A DNA stretch of 10,733 nucleotides from Hyphomicrobiales bacterium (lineage in GTDB: Bacteria; Pseudomonadota; Alphaproteobacteria; Parvibaculales; Parvibaculaceae): contig JAATFR010000391.1 in the NCBI GenBank assembly GCA_015655095.1, positions 1 to 10,733 on the forward strand, read 5' to 3'. Below are positions 1-6,456 of the stretch, in pieces (within the stretch, counting starts at the first letter, position 1; each line of letters starts with the position of its first letter). A program made the translations under genes and the position numbers. The notes beneath the pieces were generated by a model that was given only the letters and a program-made list of their open reading frames with translations, ran no database searches and was not told the DNA's origin.

Positions 1-65
1 CTTTTCCGATAACCGGGGTCTTCTAGCATCATCGCCCGCTCCAGAAAAACCGTACCGGCAAACAT
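1..65 (-). CDS. possible 5' fragment of an unrecognised gene
   Basis: On the minus strand a reading frame is open from an ATG at position 65 to the left edge. Its 21 complete codons begin MFAGTVFLER and continue into a segment containing LEDPGYRK. An AGG lies a few bases before this ATG. A second pair of ATG codons at 32-27 has a GGAG about 8 bases upstream. The frame stays open upstream of position 65 for about 30 codons, so this could also be the inside of a longer or degraded gene. I do not recognise the family. The composition looks coding-like but the fragment is too short to be sure. If real, it would be transcribed divergently from trhO. Confidence 0.25.
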   Translation of the reverse strand, partial: MFAGTVFLERAMMLEDPGYRK

Positions 66-204
66 ACAGCCTGACGCAGGGTAGGCCTTGCATTGGGAAA
101 AGCCGGGCTCCGGGACATTGCGCCCTCACAGTTCACAGAGTCGCAATCTGGCGATTAACAATCCCTGCTTTTCCATCGCCGCCGCGCCTGCTAGATCAGG
201 GCCT

Positions 205-948
205 ATGAAAGTCGCCGCGCTCCACCAGTTCACGCCTCTGCCGGATTATGAGGCCCTGAGGCAACCGCTGCTCGACCTGTGCATCGCGCTTGGCCTGCAC
301 GGCACGCTCCTGCTTGCCAAGGAGGGGATCAACGGCACGGTGGCGGGCGATGATGCGGCCATTGACAGGCTGGTCGCCGAGCTGCGCCATGGCCCTCTTT
401 TTGGCCGCCGCTTCAACAATCTGGAACTCAAGTTTTCCTCTGCGCAGGAACAGCCTTTCAGACGCATGAAAGTTCGTCTGAAAAAGGAAATTGTTACGCT
501 GGGAGACCCGCGAACCGATCCTCTGGTCCGAGCCGGCACCTATGTCGCGGCCAGCGACTGGAATAGCCTCATCGGCCAGCCGGATGTGGTGCTGATCGAT
601 ACGCGCAACCATTTCGAGGTTGAAATGGGGACTTTTGAAGGAGCGGTGGACCCAGAGATAGAGCGGTTCAGCGATTTCCGCGATTTCGTTGAAACGAATC
701 TCGATCCCGCCCGGCACAAGCAGGTCGCCATGTTCTGCACCGGCGGTATTCGCTGCGAGAAGGCCAGCGCCTGGATGCTCTCCAGGGGCTTTGAGACGGT
801 CTACCACCTCAAGGGCGGCATCCTGAAATATCTGGAGGAAGTGCCGCCCGAGCACAGCAAATGGACGGGCGTCTGCTTTGTCTTCGATGAGCGCGTCGCG
901 CTTGGTCACGGGCTTGAGGAATATCGCAAGCCCGAAACCGGGGATTAG
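205..948 (+). CDS. trhO: tRNA uridine(34) hydroxylase TrhO (rhodanese domain, YceA/UPF0176 family)
   Basis: The predicted protein of 247 residues matches the TrhO/YceA family, which hydroxylates uridine 34 in the tRNA anticodon (prephenate-independent route to 5-hydroxyuridine) in the cytoplasm. The N-terminal third carries the family's signature GTLLLAKEGINGTVAG. The C-terminal half is a rhodanese domain: VVLIDTRNHFEVEMGTFEGA, then the active-site loop FCTGGIRCEKAS with the catalytic Cys at residue 178 and a second conserved Cys at 184, then VYHLKGGILKYLEE. The start at 205 is preferred: it has an AGGG a few bases upstream and the protein then begins MKVAALHQF, as family members do. The frame is open back to an alternative start at 88, but that 39-residue extension has no family resemblance. 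The gene converges on the PhnA-type gene with a 15-base gap. The function is firm from motif conservation; nothing appears missing. Confidence 0.93.
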   Translation: MKVAALHQFTPLPDYEALRQPLLDLCIALGLHGTLLLAKEGINGTVAGDDAAIDRLVAELRHGPLFGRRFNNLELKFSSAQEQPFRRMKVRLKKEIVTLGDPRTDPLVRAGTYVAASDWNSLIGQPDVVLIDTRNHFEVEMGTFEGAVDPEIERFSDFRDFVETNLDPARHKQVAMFCTGGIRCEKASAWMLSRGFETVYHLKGGILKYLEEVPPEHSKWTGVCFVFDERVALGHGLEEYRKPETGD

Positions 949-963
949 ATGGTTTGAGTAAAT

Positions 964-1176
964 TCAGGCCTTTTTCAGAAAACAGGTCTTCAGCACCAGC
1001 CCCTTCACCTTTTCCACGCGGCATTCGATTTCTTCCTCGTTTGCCGTGAGGTGAATGTTCTTGATGAGAGTTCCGCGCTTCAGCGTCACCGAGGTTCCCT
1101 TTACCTTGAGATCCTTGATGACGTGAACCGAATCTCCGTCAACCAGCACTGTGCCGTTGCTGTCCCTGACGTCCAT
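964..1176 (-). CDS. PhnA/YjdM C-terminal domain protein (stand-alone)
   Basis: This 70-residue protein matches the C-terminal domain of PhnA/YjdM, annotated as alkylphosphonate utilisation protein: the stretch VLVDGDSVHVIKDLKVKGTS and the later GTLIKNIHL correspond closely to that domain in E. coli. The N-terminal Cys4 zinc ribbon of the full protein is absent. The upstream frame reaches a stop after 13 codons and contains no Cys-x2-Cys pair, so the short form is not a mis-called start. A GGGAAG lies about 7 bases before the ATG. Despite its name, the family has no proven enzymatic role in phosphonate breakdown, and no phn C-P lyase genes are nearby, so a phosphonate role should not be assumed. 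It follows the alcohol dehydrogenase on the same strand after about 83 bases. Confidence 0.8.
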   Translation of the reverse strand: MDVRDSNGTVLVDGDSVHVIKDLKVKGTSVTLKRGTLIKNIHLTANEEEIECRVEKVKGLVLKTCFLKKA

Positions 1177-1259
1177 GTTCTGCTTCCCGATGGCTGATAA
1201 AAGTGCCTTCCTCTACACGCTTTCACTCTCACGCACCAGACAGAGAGCACGTTTCGCCC

Positions 1260-2357
1260 TTACGTGAGCAGCACCACCTTCACGCAGTCCCCGTGATGCT
1301 GGTCAGCGATGGCCTGATTGATCTCGCTCAACGGGTAGGTCTTGATGAGCCTGTCGAACGGCAGCCGGCCTGCCCGATAGAGCTCGATAAGCTGGGGAAT
1401 GAACACATCCGGCTCACTGTCGCCCTCGATGATGCCTTTTATGCTGTGGCCATAGGTCATCAGGGTGCCCAGGTCCCCGGGAACAGGGGTGCCGGGCGGC
1501 GCAATGCCGACGATACCGAACACCGCATGTGAGCCAAGACAGCCCATGGTCGCATTGAGCAAAGCCGGAATGCCGGTCGTATCGAAGGCGTAATCCACGC
1601 CATCGGGCAGGATCGCGCGCACCGCGGCGATGAGATCAGGGTTGGCGGCCGGATCGATCGCATGGGTGGCTCCGAGTTCCAGCGCCAGCGCGCGCCGGGC
1701 GGGATGAGGCTCCAGCACGATAATGGCGCCACAGCCCTGAATGGATGCGCCCATGACGGCGCTGAGACCTACCGCGCCGCCACCAATGATGAGGATCGAT
1801 GATCCTTCCTCACACGCCAGCGAGCGCATCACGCCGCCTGCTCCGGTCTGGATGCCGCAGCCGAGCGGACCCATCAGTTCCAGCGGCACATCGTCGGGAA
1901 CCTTCACGACATTGCGCTCATAGGTGAGGCAATGGCTGGCAAAGGAGGACTGGCCGAAGAAGTTGCTGGCGACCGGACCGCCCTCGTCCCGGATTGCCTT
2001 GCTCCCGTCAGGCCGCATGCCGGTATAGTTCAGCATCGGCATGGTCCGGCAATAAGCGGGCTCGCCCTTGTTGCAGCGCTCGCAGGCCCCGCAGGAACGG
2101 AAAGAAATGGCGACCCGGTCACCGGCCTTCACCCTGGTGACGTTCGCGCCAACTTTCTCCACGATGCCCGAGCCTTCATGGCCCAGCACCGCAGGCAAGG
2201 CAATGACAGCCCCTGCCTTGAACACAAGATCCGTATGACAAAGCCCGACGCCGACAATGCGCACAAGAATCTCGTCAGCCCGGGGGTCTTCGAGTTCCAG
2301 TATTTCAAGCGTGAAAGGCTGATCCGTCCCACGCGCGACGGCGGCGGTAATTTTCAT
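1260..2357 (-). CDS. zinc-dependent aryl/benzyl-alcohol dehydrogenase, XylB-like
   Basis: This is a 365-residue medium-chain dehydrogenase/reductase predicted to oxidise a primary, probably aromatic, alcohol to the aldehyde with NAD(P)+. Catalytic zinc ligands are Cys40 (GLCHTD), His60/Glu61 (GHEGSG) and Cys167 (PLGCGIQTGAG). Structural zinc ligands are Cys89, 92, 95 and 103 (CGACERCNKGEPAYC). The Rossmann cofactor loop is GGGAVG at 192-197. Glu216 sits at the end of the following strand, where NAD-specific members have an acidic residue, so NAD+ is the likelier cofactor. The segment FFGQSSFASHCL is typical of the benzyl-alcohol dehydrogenase (XylB) branch. The start at 2357 has a strong GGGGAGGA and begins MKITAAV; the frame is open to 2498 but that extension reads as noncoding. 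No aromatic-catabolism genes are adjacent, so the substrate is unknown. The gene diverges from the sulfate operon across about 296 bp. Confidence 0.88.
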   Translation of the reverse strand: MKITAAVARGTDQPFTLEILELEDPRADEILVRIVGVGLCHTDLVFKAGAVIALPAVLGHEGSGIVEKVGANVTRVKAGDRVAISFRSCGACERCNKGEPAYCRTMPMLNYTGMRPDGSKAIRDEGGPVASNFFGQSSFASHCLTYERNVVKVPDDVPLELMGPLGCGIQTGAGGVMRSLACEEGSSILIIGGGAVGLSAVMGASIQGCGAIIVLEPHPARRALALELGATHAIDPAANPDLIAAVRAILPDGVDYAFDTTGIPALLNATMGCLGSHAVFGIVGIAPPGTPVPGDLGTLMTYGHSIKGIIEGDSEPDVFIPQLIELYRAGRLPFDRLIKTYPLSEINQAIADQHHGDCVKVVLLT

Positions 2358-2446
2358 TGGTTTTTCCTCCCCGGTTAATCCCCGGTTTTTGAAATGTGCA
2401 ACGGATGATAGCCCGCCGCCCGCCTCATGAAAACGAATTGAATTGG

Positions 2447-2460
2447 ATATGCGGGCATAT
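2447..2460. promoter_or_regulatory. 14-bp palindrome upstream of the alcohol dehydrogenase
   Basis: ATATGC and GCATAT flank a GG spacer, forming a perfect inverted repeat about 90 bp upstream of the alcohol dehydrogenase start, in the divergent intergenic region. It could be an operator. No regulator gene is in the window to connect with it, and a 6-bp arm length is not far above chance. Confidence 0.22.
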
Positions 2461-2613
2461 GATCCCTTCACTGACAATATGGATATGGGCCGGAGCATCG
2501 CGTTTGCATTTATGACGCAGCGTAATCCACATGAAAGGCGCTAAAGTGCGCCTCAATCCACGGCATTGCTTTCCCTATCAGTTTTATATACATTAAAAGT
2601 TGTCTAAATGATT

Positions 2614-2639
2614 TTATTCACAAAAATTCATGTGAATAA
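2614..2639 (+). promoter_or_regulatory. inverted repeat just upstream of the sulfate-binding protein gene
   Basis: TTATTCAC (2614-2621) and GTGAATAA (2632-2639) form a perfect 8-bp inverted repeat with a 10-base spacer, ending 6 bases before the GGGGG ribosome-binding sequence. It could be an operator, for example for a LysR-type regulator, since cysteine-biosynthesis regulators of that family bind TTCA/TGAA-type half-sites. It could equally be a 5'-UTR hairpin close to the start codon. The assignment to any named regulator is inference. Confidence 0.35.
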
Positions 2640-2653
2640 GTTTTTGGGGGAAA

Positions 2654-3670
2654 ATGATGAGCTGGAAAACTCTCCGTCTTGCAATCGGACTGGGCCTTGC
2701 TGCGACCATTGCAGGCGCTGCGCAGGCCGCGGAACCGACAAGCATCCTGAATGTCTCCTATGACGTGTCGCGTGAGCTGTTCGTCGATCTAAACCCAGTC
2801 TTTACAAAGGAATGGCAGGCAAAGACCGGCCAGGCCATCAGCGTCGAGCAGTCGCATGGCGGCTCCTCAAAACAGGCGCGGGCCATCCTTGAGGGGCTTC
2901 AGGCAGATGTCGTAACCTTCAATCAGGTAACCGACGTGCAGGTGCTGCATGACAAGGGCGATCTTGTCGCCGCCGACTGGCAGAAGAAGTTTCCCGACAA
3001 CGCCTCGCCCTTCTATTCGCTGCCGGTCTTTCTGGTGCGCAAGGGTAACCCCAAGAACATCCATGACTGGAGCGATCTGGTGAGGCCGGGCGTGCAGGTG
3101 GTTTTCCCCAATCCAAAAACCTCGGGCAACGGGCGCTACACCTATCTGGCGGCCACGGCCTATGCCCTGAACAAGTTTGGCGGCGATCAGGCCAAGGCCA
3201 ATCAGTTCGCCAAGGCCCTGCTCGCCAATGTGCCGGTGTTCGACACCGGCGGGCGCGCCGCGACCACGACCTTCGCCAACCGCGAAATCGGCGACGTTCT
3301 GATTACATTCGAGGCGGAAGCCTATGGGGTGGCGCAGGAATATGCCAGGGACGGCTATGAAGTGGTGACGCCGCCGGTGAGCCTGCTTGCCGAATTTCCC
3401 GTCGCGGTGGTGGACAAGGTTGTCGACCAACGCGGTTCGCGCGCCATTGCCACGGCCTATCTGAACTTTCTCTATTCGCCGGATGCGCAAGCCATCATCG
3501 CCAAACATTTTTACCGGATCGAGGACAAGGCGATCGCGGCGAAGGCTGGCCAGAAATTTCCTCCCGTCAAGCTGATCACGGTCAGTGATGTTTTCGGCGG
3601 CTGGGACAAGGTCAACAAGGATTATCTGAAATCGGGTGGTTATCTTGATCAGGTCTTCACCGGCCAATAA
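2654..3670 (+). CDS. sulfate/thiosulfate ABC transporter, periplasmic substrate-binding protein
   Basis: A 338-residue Sbp/CysP-family protein that binds sulfate (or thiosulfate) in the periplasm and delivers it to CysT/CysW. A Sec signal peptide is clear: charged SWKTLR start, hydrophobic core, likely cleavage after AQA at residue 25. The mature part has family landmarks LNVSYDVSRELF, QSHGGSSKQARAILEG, ADVVTFNQVTD, FPNPKTSGNGRYTYLAA and DVLITFEAEA, and the length matches E. coli CysP. Two adjacent ATG codons (2654, 2657) compete; the GGGGG at 2646-2650 is better spaced for the second, which would shorten the protein by one residue. It is the first gene of a sulfate-uptake operon, separated from cysT by 87 bases that contain a strong hairpin. 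Sbp and CysP cannot be told apart from sequence alone, so no symbol is given. Confidence 0.95.
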   Translation: MMSWKTLRLAIGLGLAATIAGAAQAAEPTSILNVSYDVSRELFVDLNPVFTKEWQAKTGQAISVEQSHGGSSKQARAILEGLQADVVTFNQVTDVQVLHDKGDLVAADWQKKFPDNASPFYSLPVFLVRKGNPKNIHDWSDLVRPGVQVVFPNPKTSGNGRYTYLAATAYALNKFGGDQAKANQFAKALLANVPVFDTGGRAATTTFANREIGDVLITFEAEAYGVAQEYARDGYEVVTPPVSLLAEFPVAVVDKVVDQRGSRAIATAYLNFLYSPDAQAIIAKHFYRIEDKAIAAKAGQKFPPVKLITVSDVFGGWDKVNKDYLKSGGYLDQVFTGQ

Positions 3671-3700
3671 AAGACCAGCGGGTTTTACTGGAACTGCAAG

Positions 3701-3733
3701 AACGGTCGTGCCAGACATGGCGCGACCGTTTTT
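3701..3733 (+). terminator. intercistronic terminator/attenuator-like hairpin between the binding protein gene and cysT
   Basis: AACGGTCGTGCC (3701-3712) pairs with GGCGCGACCGTT (3719-3730) as a 12-bp stem with a single G-U wobble and a 6-base loop, followed directly by T residues to 3733. This is the form of a rho-independent terminator, yet it lies inside the operon, 30 bases after the binding-protein stop and 25 bases before cysT. The likely effect is partial termination or 3'-end protection, giving more binding protein than permease. Confidence 0.6.
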
Positions 3734-3757
3734 CATGGAATATCCGGCACGCCAAAT

Positions 3758-4558
3758 ATGTTGAAGGCCCAAAAAAATGCCCTGCCCGGCTTTAGGCTGA
3801 CCCTGAGCTGCACCGGCGCCTATGTCACGCTGATCGTGCTGTTGCCGATTGCCGCCCTGCTGCTGAAAACGGCCAGCCTGAGCCTTGATGATTTTCTGGC
3901 CATCATTACCGCGCCGCGCGCGCTGGCATCCTATCGCGTGACGCTGGGCGCGGCCGCCTGGGCAACCGCCATCAATGCGGTGCTGGGCCTTCTGCTGGCG
4001 TGGATTCTCTCGCGCTATGAATTTCCCGGACGGCGCTTGCTCGATGCCGTCATCGAACTTCCTTTCGCTCTGCCGACCGCTGTCGCCGGCATCGCGCTCG
4101 TCACGCTTTTCGCCCGCAATGGCTGGGTTGGCCAGTATCTCGATCCATTGGGCATCAAGATCGTCTACACGCAGGCGGGTATCGTCGTGGCTATGACGTT
4201 CACCAGCCTGCCGTTCGTGGTGCGCACCGTGCAGCCGGTGCTGGCGGACCTCGATCCGGAACTTGAGGAAGCCGGTTTCCTGCTTGGTGGCAATGGGCGG
4301 CAGGTCTTTACCCGTGTGCTCTTTCCCACTCTCTTTCCGGCCTTCCTCGCGGGTTGTTCGCTCTCCTTCGCCCGCAGCCTTGGAGAATTCGGTGCTGTCA
4401 TTTTCATCGCAGGCAATCTGCCGATGAAAACCGAGATCACGGCGCTTCTGGTCTTCATCCGGCTTGAGGAGTTCGACTATCCCGCCGCTGCCGCCTACGC
4501 CACCGTGCTCCTGATCATCTCATTCGTGCTTCTTCTCATCACCAATGCCATCCAGTAA
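3758..4558 (+). CDS. cysT: sulfate ABC transporter permease CysT (CysU), clipped C-terminus
   Basis: A 266-residue inner-membrane permease of the sulfate/thiosulfate importer. It has about six hydrophobic segments and the family's WILSRYEFPGRRLLDAVIELPFALPTAVAGIAL. The ATPase-coupling EAA loop is EEAGFLLGGNGRQVF (around 170-184), followed by ARSLGEFGAVIFIAGN. The TAA at 4556-4558 ends it after NAIQ. Reading past this stop gives WHLRYMRAE and then a TGA that overlaps the next ATG (ATGA at 4585-4588). The extended form would be 276 residues, matching the usual length of about 277. I therefore infer a nonsense mutation that removes the last 10 residues. All six membrane spans and the coupling loop are intact, so function may survive. 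Confidence 0.92.
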   Translation: MLKAQKNALPGFRLTLSCTGAYVTLIVLLPIAALLLKTASLSLDDFLAIITAPRALASYRVTLGAAAWATAINAVLGLLLAWILSRYEFPGRRLLDAVIELPFALPTAVAGIALVTLFARNGWVGQYLDPLGIKIVYTQAGIVVAMTFTSLPFVVRTVQPVLADLDPELEEAGFLLGGNGRQVFTRVLFPTLFPAFLAGCSLSFARSLGEFGAVIFIAGNLPMKTEITALLVFIRLEEFDYPAAAAYATVLLIISFVLLLITNAIQ

Positions 4559-4584
4559 TGGCATCTGCGCTACATGAGGGCCGA

Positions 4585-5421
4585 ATGATCATATCTGACC
4601 GTCCACATCGGGTGGGCTCCCGCCCCTGGATCAAATGGCCGCTGATCGTGACAGGTGGCGTGCTGGCCCTTCTCATCATCGGCCTGCCCATCGTGCTCAT
4701 CTTCACCAGCGCCTTCTCGATGGGCGTCGACGCCTATCTTGAAAAAATCATGGAGCCGGACACGCTGAAGTCCGTCTGGCTTACCCTGCTGACGGCCATG
4801 ATCGTGCTGCCGGTCAATATCGTCTTCGGGCTTTGCGCCGCATGGGTGATCACGCGCTTTGAGTTTCCCGGCAGACAGGCGCTCATATCCGTGATCGAAC
4901 TGCCTTTTTCCATTTCGCCCATCGTCGTCGGCGTGGCCTATCTTTTTCTTTATGGCATGCAGGGTTTCTGGGGCCCTTTTCTCAATGCGCATGGTCTTCA
5001 GGTCATGTTCGCCACCCCGGCCATTATTCTTGTCAGCCTGTTTGTCACCACGCCCTTTGTCGCCCACGAATTGATCCAGCATATGCAGACCCAGGGGAGC
5101 GATGACGAGGAGGCGGCCATGTCACTGGGCGCAAACGGCCTTCAGATGTTTCTCCGCGTCACGCTTCCAAATATCAGATGGTCGCTGCTCTATGGCGTGA
5201 TCTTGTGCAACGCGCGCGCCATGGGCGAGTTCGGCGCCGTCTCCGTGGTCTCCGGATCCATCCGTGGACAGACCAATACCCTGCCCTTGCAGGTCGAGCT
5301 TCTGTTCAATGATTACAATGTCGTGGGGGCATTTGCCGCTTCCACGCTTCTCGCCAGCATCGCGCTTATCACGCTGGTGGCGAAATGGCTGGTCGAGCGT
5401 TATGGCCACAACTTGGGCTAG
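4585..5421 (+). CDS. cysW: sulfate ABC transporter permease CysW
   Basis: The second inner-membrane permease of the sulfate importer, 278 residues from the chosen start. Typical features are the first membrane helix after KWPLIVTGG, CAAWVITRFEFPGRQALISVIELPFSISPIVVGVAY, the EAA coupling loop EEAAMSLGANGLQMFLRVTLPN, and NARAMGEFGAVSVVSGSIRGQTNTLPL. The start at 4585 (MIISDRP) has GAGGG 4 bases upstream and forms an ATGA overlap with the probable original cysT stop. An in-frame ATG at 4558 overlaps the present cysT stop but has no ribosome-binding sequence, and it would add 9 residues (287 total). In most proteobacteria cysA, the ATPase, follows; here the next gene is an unrelated acyltransferase homologue 60 bases on, so the ATPase must be encoded elsewhere. 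Confidence 0.93.
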   Translation: MIISDRPHRVGSRPWIKWPLIVTGGVLALLIIGLPIVLIFTSAFSMGVDAYLEKIMEPDTLKSVWLTLLTAMIVLPVNIVFGLCAAWVITRFEFPGRQALISVIELPFSISPIVVGVAYLFLYGMQGFWGPFLNAHGLQVMFATPAIILVSLFVTTPFVAHELIQHMQTQGSDDEEAAMSLGANGLQMFLRVTLPNIRWSLLYGVILCNARAMGEFGAVSVVSGSIRGQTNTLPLQVELLFNDYNVVGAFAASTLLASIALITLVAKWLVERYGHNLG

Positions 5422-5481
5422 CTGGCAGCCGGGTCGCATCCCGATATGAAAGATTAACCTCTCCCCGTCATTATCGGCCCA

Positions 5482-6444
5482 ATGTTTTGCATATTTTCTC
5501 AGGGCTGGAGGTTTCCTGGCCGGTCGGCGTTTTCCTTTTCAGCAGAAAAATGGGCGGGGGTTTGCTGCCATAGTCTGCGGATTGCGCCTTCCAGATGTAT
5601 GTCCTTTTTTCTGGGCCGCCTCGGATTGCTTCTCTACAGAACGCTCTGGAGAGCCGATCTTGGACGCATGACGCGTCAGATCGTCGATTTTCTGTCGGAA
5701 TCCGAAGAAAGAGCGCAAGAGATCGCGCTTGATGCGTTCAGCGCGGACACCCGTTTCTGGTGTGACTATGCGCTGCTTGCCTATGGAAACCCGATCGCAA
5801 CCCGGCAGCGTCTCTCTTCCATCAAGTGCGATCATGCCGGGATCGATATTTTCTTTCGTGATCTCAAAGGCCCGGTTGTTATTCTCGGAGTTCACATGGG
5901 ATCCTTCATGTCCGCGGGCGTTAAATTGGCCGGGCTTCTGGGCCCTGAACTCAGCCTGGCTTTGCTTCGACGGCTGGATGAATCGGACATGGAAAGACTG
6001 GCGTTCCGTCATATGGCGAAGCACACGGGCAGCTTTACCGTGCTGCGCCATCGCGAACGCTCATCGGCGGTGAAGGTGCTTTCGATCTTGCGGCGCGGCG
6101 GCGCTCTTCTGACCCCCATCGACCTGCCGCCCCATTTTGGCGTCAGCACCCAGGCGGACCTGTTCGGACACAGGGTCCATTTTTCGTCCGGACCGGTCAA
6201 ACTTGCCGTCGCGACTTCCGCTACCCTTGTCATGTGCGCTCTTTTTCGCACTGAAAAAGGCTGTGAAACATTGCATTTCCGGGTGCCCCTTTCCTGCGCT
6301 CCTCTGCCGGGAGAAACCCGCGGCGAAGCTGTTGAACGGCTGATGAAGATTGTCGCCGCAGAGGTTGAGAAATACATCCGCGCACAGCCCGGCGAGTGGC
6401 TGATGTGGCGATTGCTCCCGGCCTATTTTACCCCAAAGCCCTGA
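5482..6444 (+). CDS. LpxL/HtrB-like lysophospholipid acyltransferase homologue with altered active site
   Basis: A 320-residue protein with the layout of the LpxL/HtrB lipid A acyltransferase family, which transfers acyl chains to lipid acceptors at the inner membrane. N-terminal: a family-like LRIAPSRCMSFFLGRLGLLLYR membrane-anchoring region. Middle: PVVILGVHMGSFMSAGVKLAG in the place of the catalytic HxGNWE motif. Later: RRGGALLTPIDLPP, FGHRVHFSSGPVKLAVATSAT and the terminal GEWLMWRLLPAYF, all recognisable family blocks. The catalytic His (138) is kept, but the acidic residue of the H-x4-D/E motif is Met143, so activity on the usual substrate is doubtful. The start at 5482 is uncertain and has no clear ribosome-binding site; ATG 5599 is an alternative, but the segment before it aligns with the family, favouring the longer form. 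It converges on the exporter genes with a 12-base gap. Substrate and role are unknown. Confidence 0.75.
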   Translation: MFCIFSQGWRFPGRSAFSFSAEKWAGVCCHSLRIAPSRCMSFFLGRLGLLLYRTLWRADLGRMTRQIVDFLSESEERAQEIALDAFSADTRFWCDYALLAYGNPIATRQRLSSIKCDHAGIDIFFRDLKGPVVILGVHMGSFMSAGVKLAGLLGPELSLALLRRLDESDMERLAFRHMAKHTGSFTVLRHRERSSAVKVLSILRRGGALLTPIDLPPHFGVSTQADLFGHRVHFSSGPVKLAVATSATLVMCALFRTEKGCETLHFRVPLSCAPLPGETRGEAVERLMKIVAAEVEKYIRAQPGEWLMWRLLPAYFTPKP

Positions 6445-6456
6445 GCGCTCCCATCA

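Larger units (their letters stand above)
2358..2653. other. divergent intergenic region, alcohol dehydrogenase / sulfate operon
   Basis: This stretch of about 296 bp holds no convincing gene. It should contain both divergent promoters. The right part (about 2575-2645) is markedly A+T rich (for example TTTTATATACATTAAAAG at 2582-2599), which would suit the sulfate-operon promoter. The left part, next to the dehydrogenase start, carries an imperfect tandem of AACCGGGGA on the minus strand that includes the dehydrogenase ribosome-binding site. I could not assign -35/-10 boxes with confidence. Confidence 0.5.

Noticed and set aside
88..204. 39-residue N-terminal extension of the TrhO frame.
   Set aside because: It shows no resemblance to the family and has no ribosome-binding site at 88. 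The start at 205 gives the usual N-terminus.
196..909. Long minus-strand open frame opposite trhO (237 residues).
   Set aside because: It is the mirror of a well-supported gene in GC-rich DNA, with no recognisable domain.
2358..2498. 47-residue upstream extension of the alcohol dehydrogenase frame.
   Set aside because: The start at 2357 has a strong GGGGAGGA and the family's normal N-terminus. The extension covers the presumed promoter region.
2867..3772. Minus-strand open frame of 301 residues opposite the sulfate-binding protein gene.
   Set aside because: It overlaps a gene with clear family motifs and a signal peptide. Its own sequence is His/Arg/Gly-rich shadow with no motif.
4570..5082. 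Minus-strand open frame opposite cysW.
   Set aside because: Composition rich in Asp, His, Lys and Arg is typical of the antisense of a membrane-protein gene. It has no domain and no ribosome-binding site.
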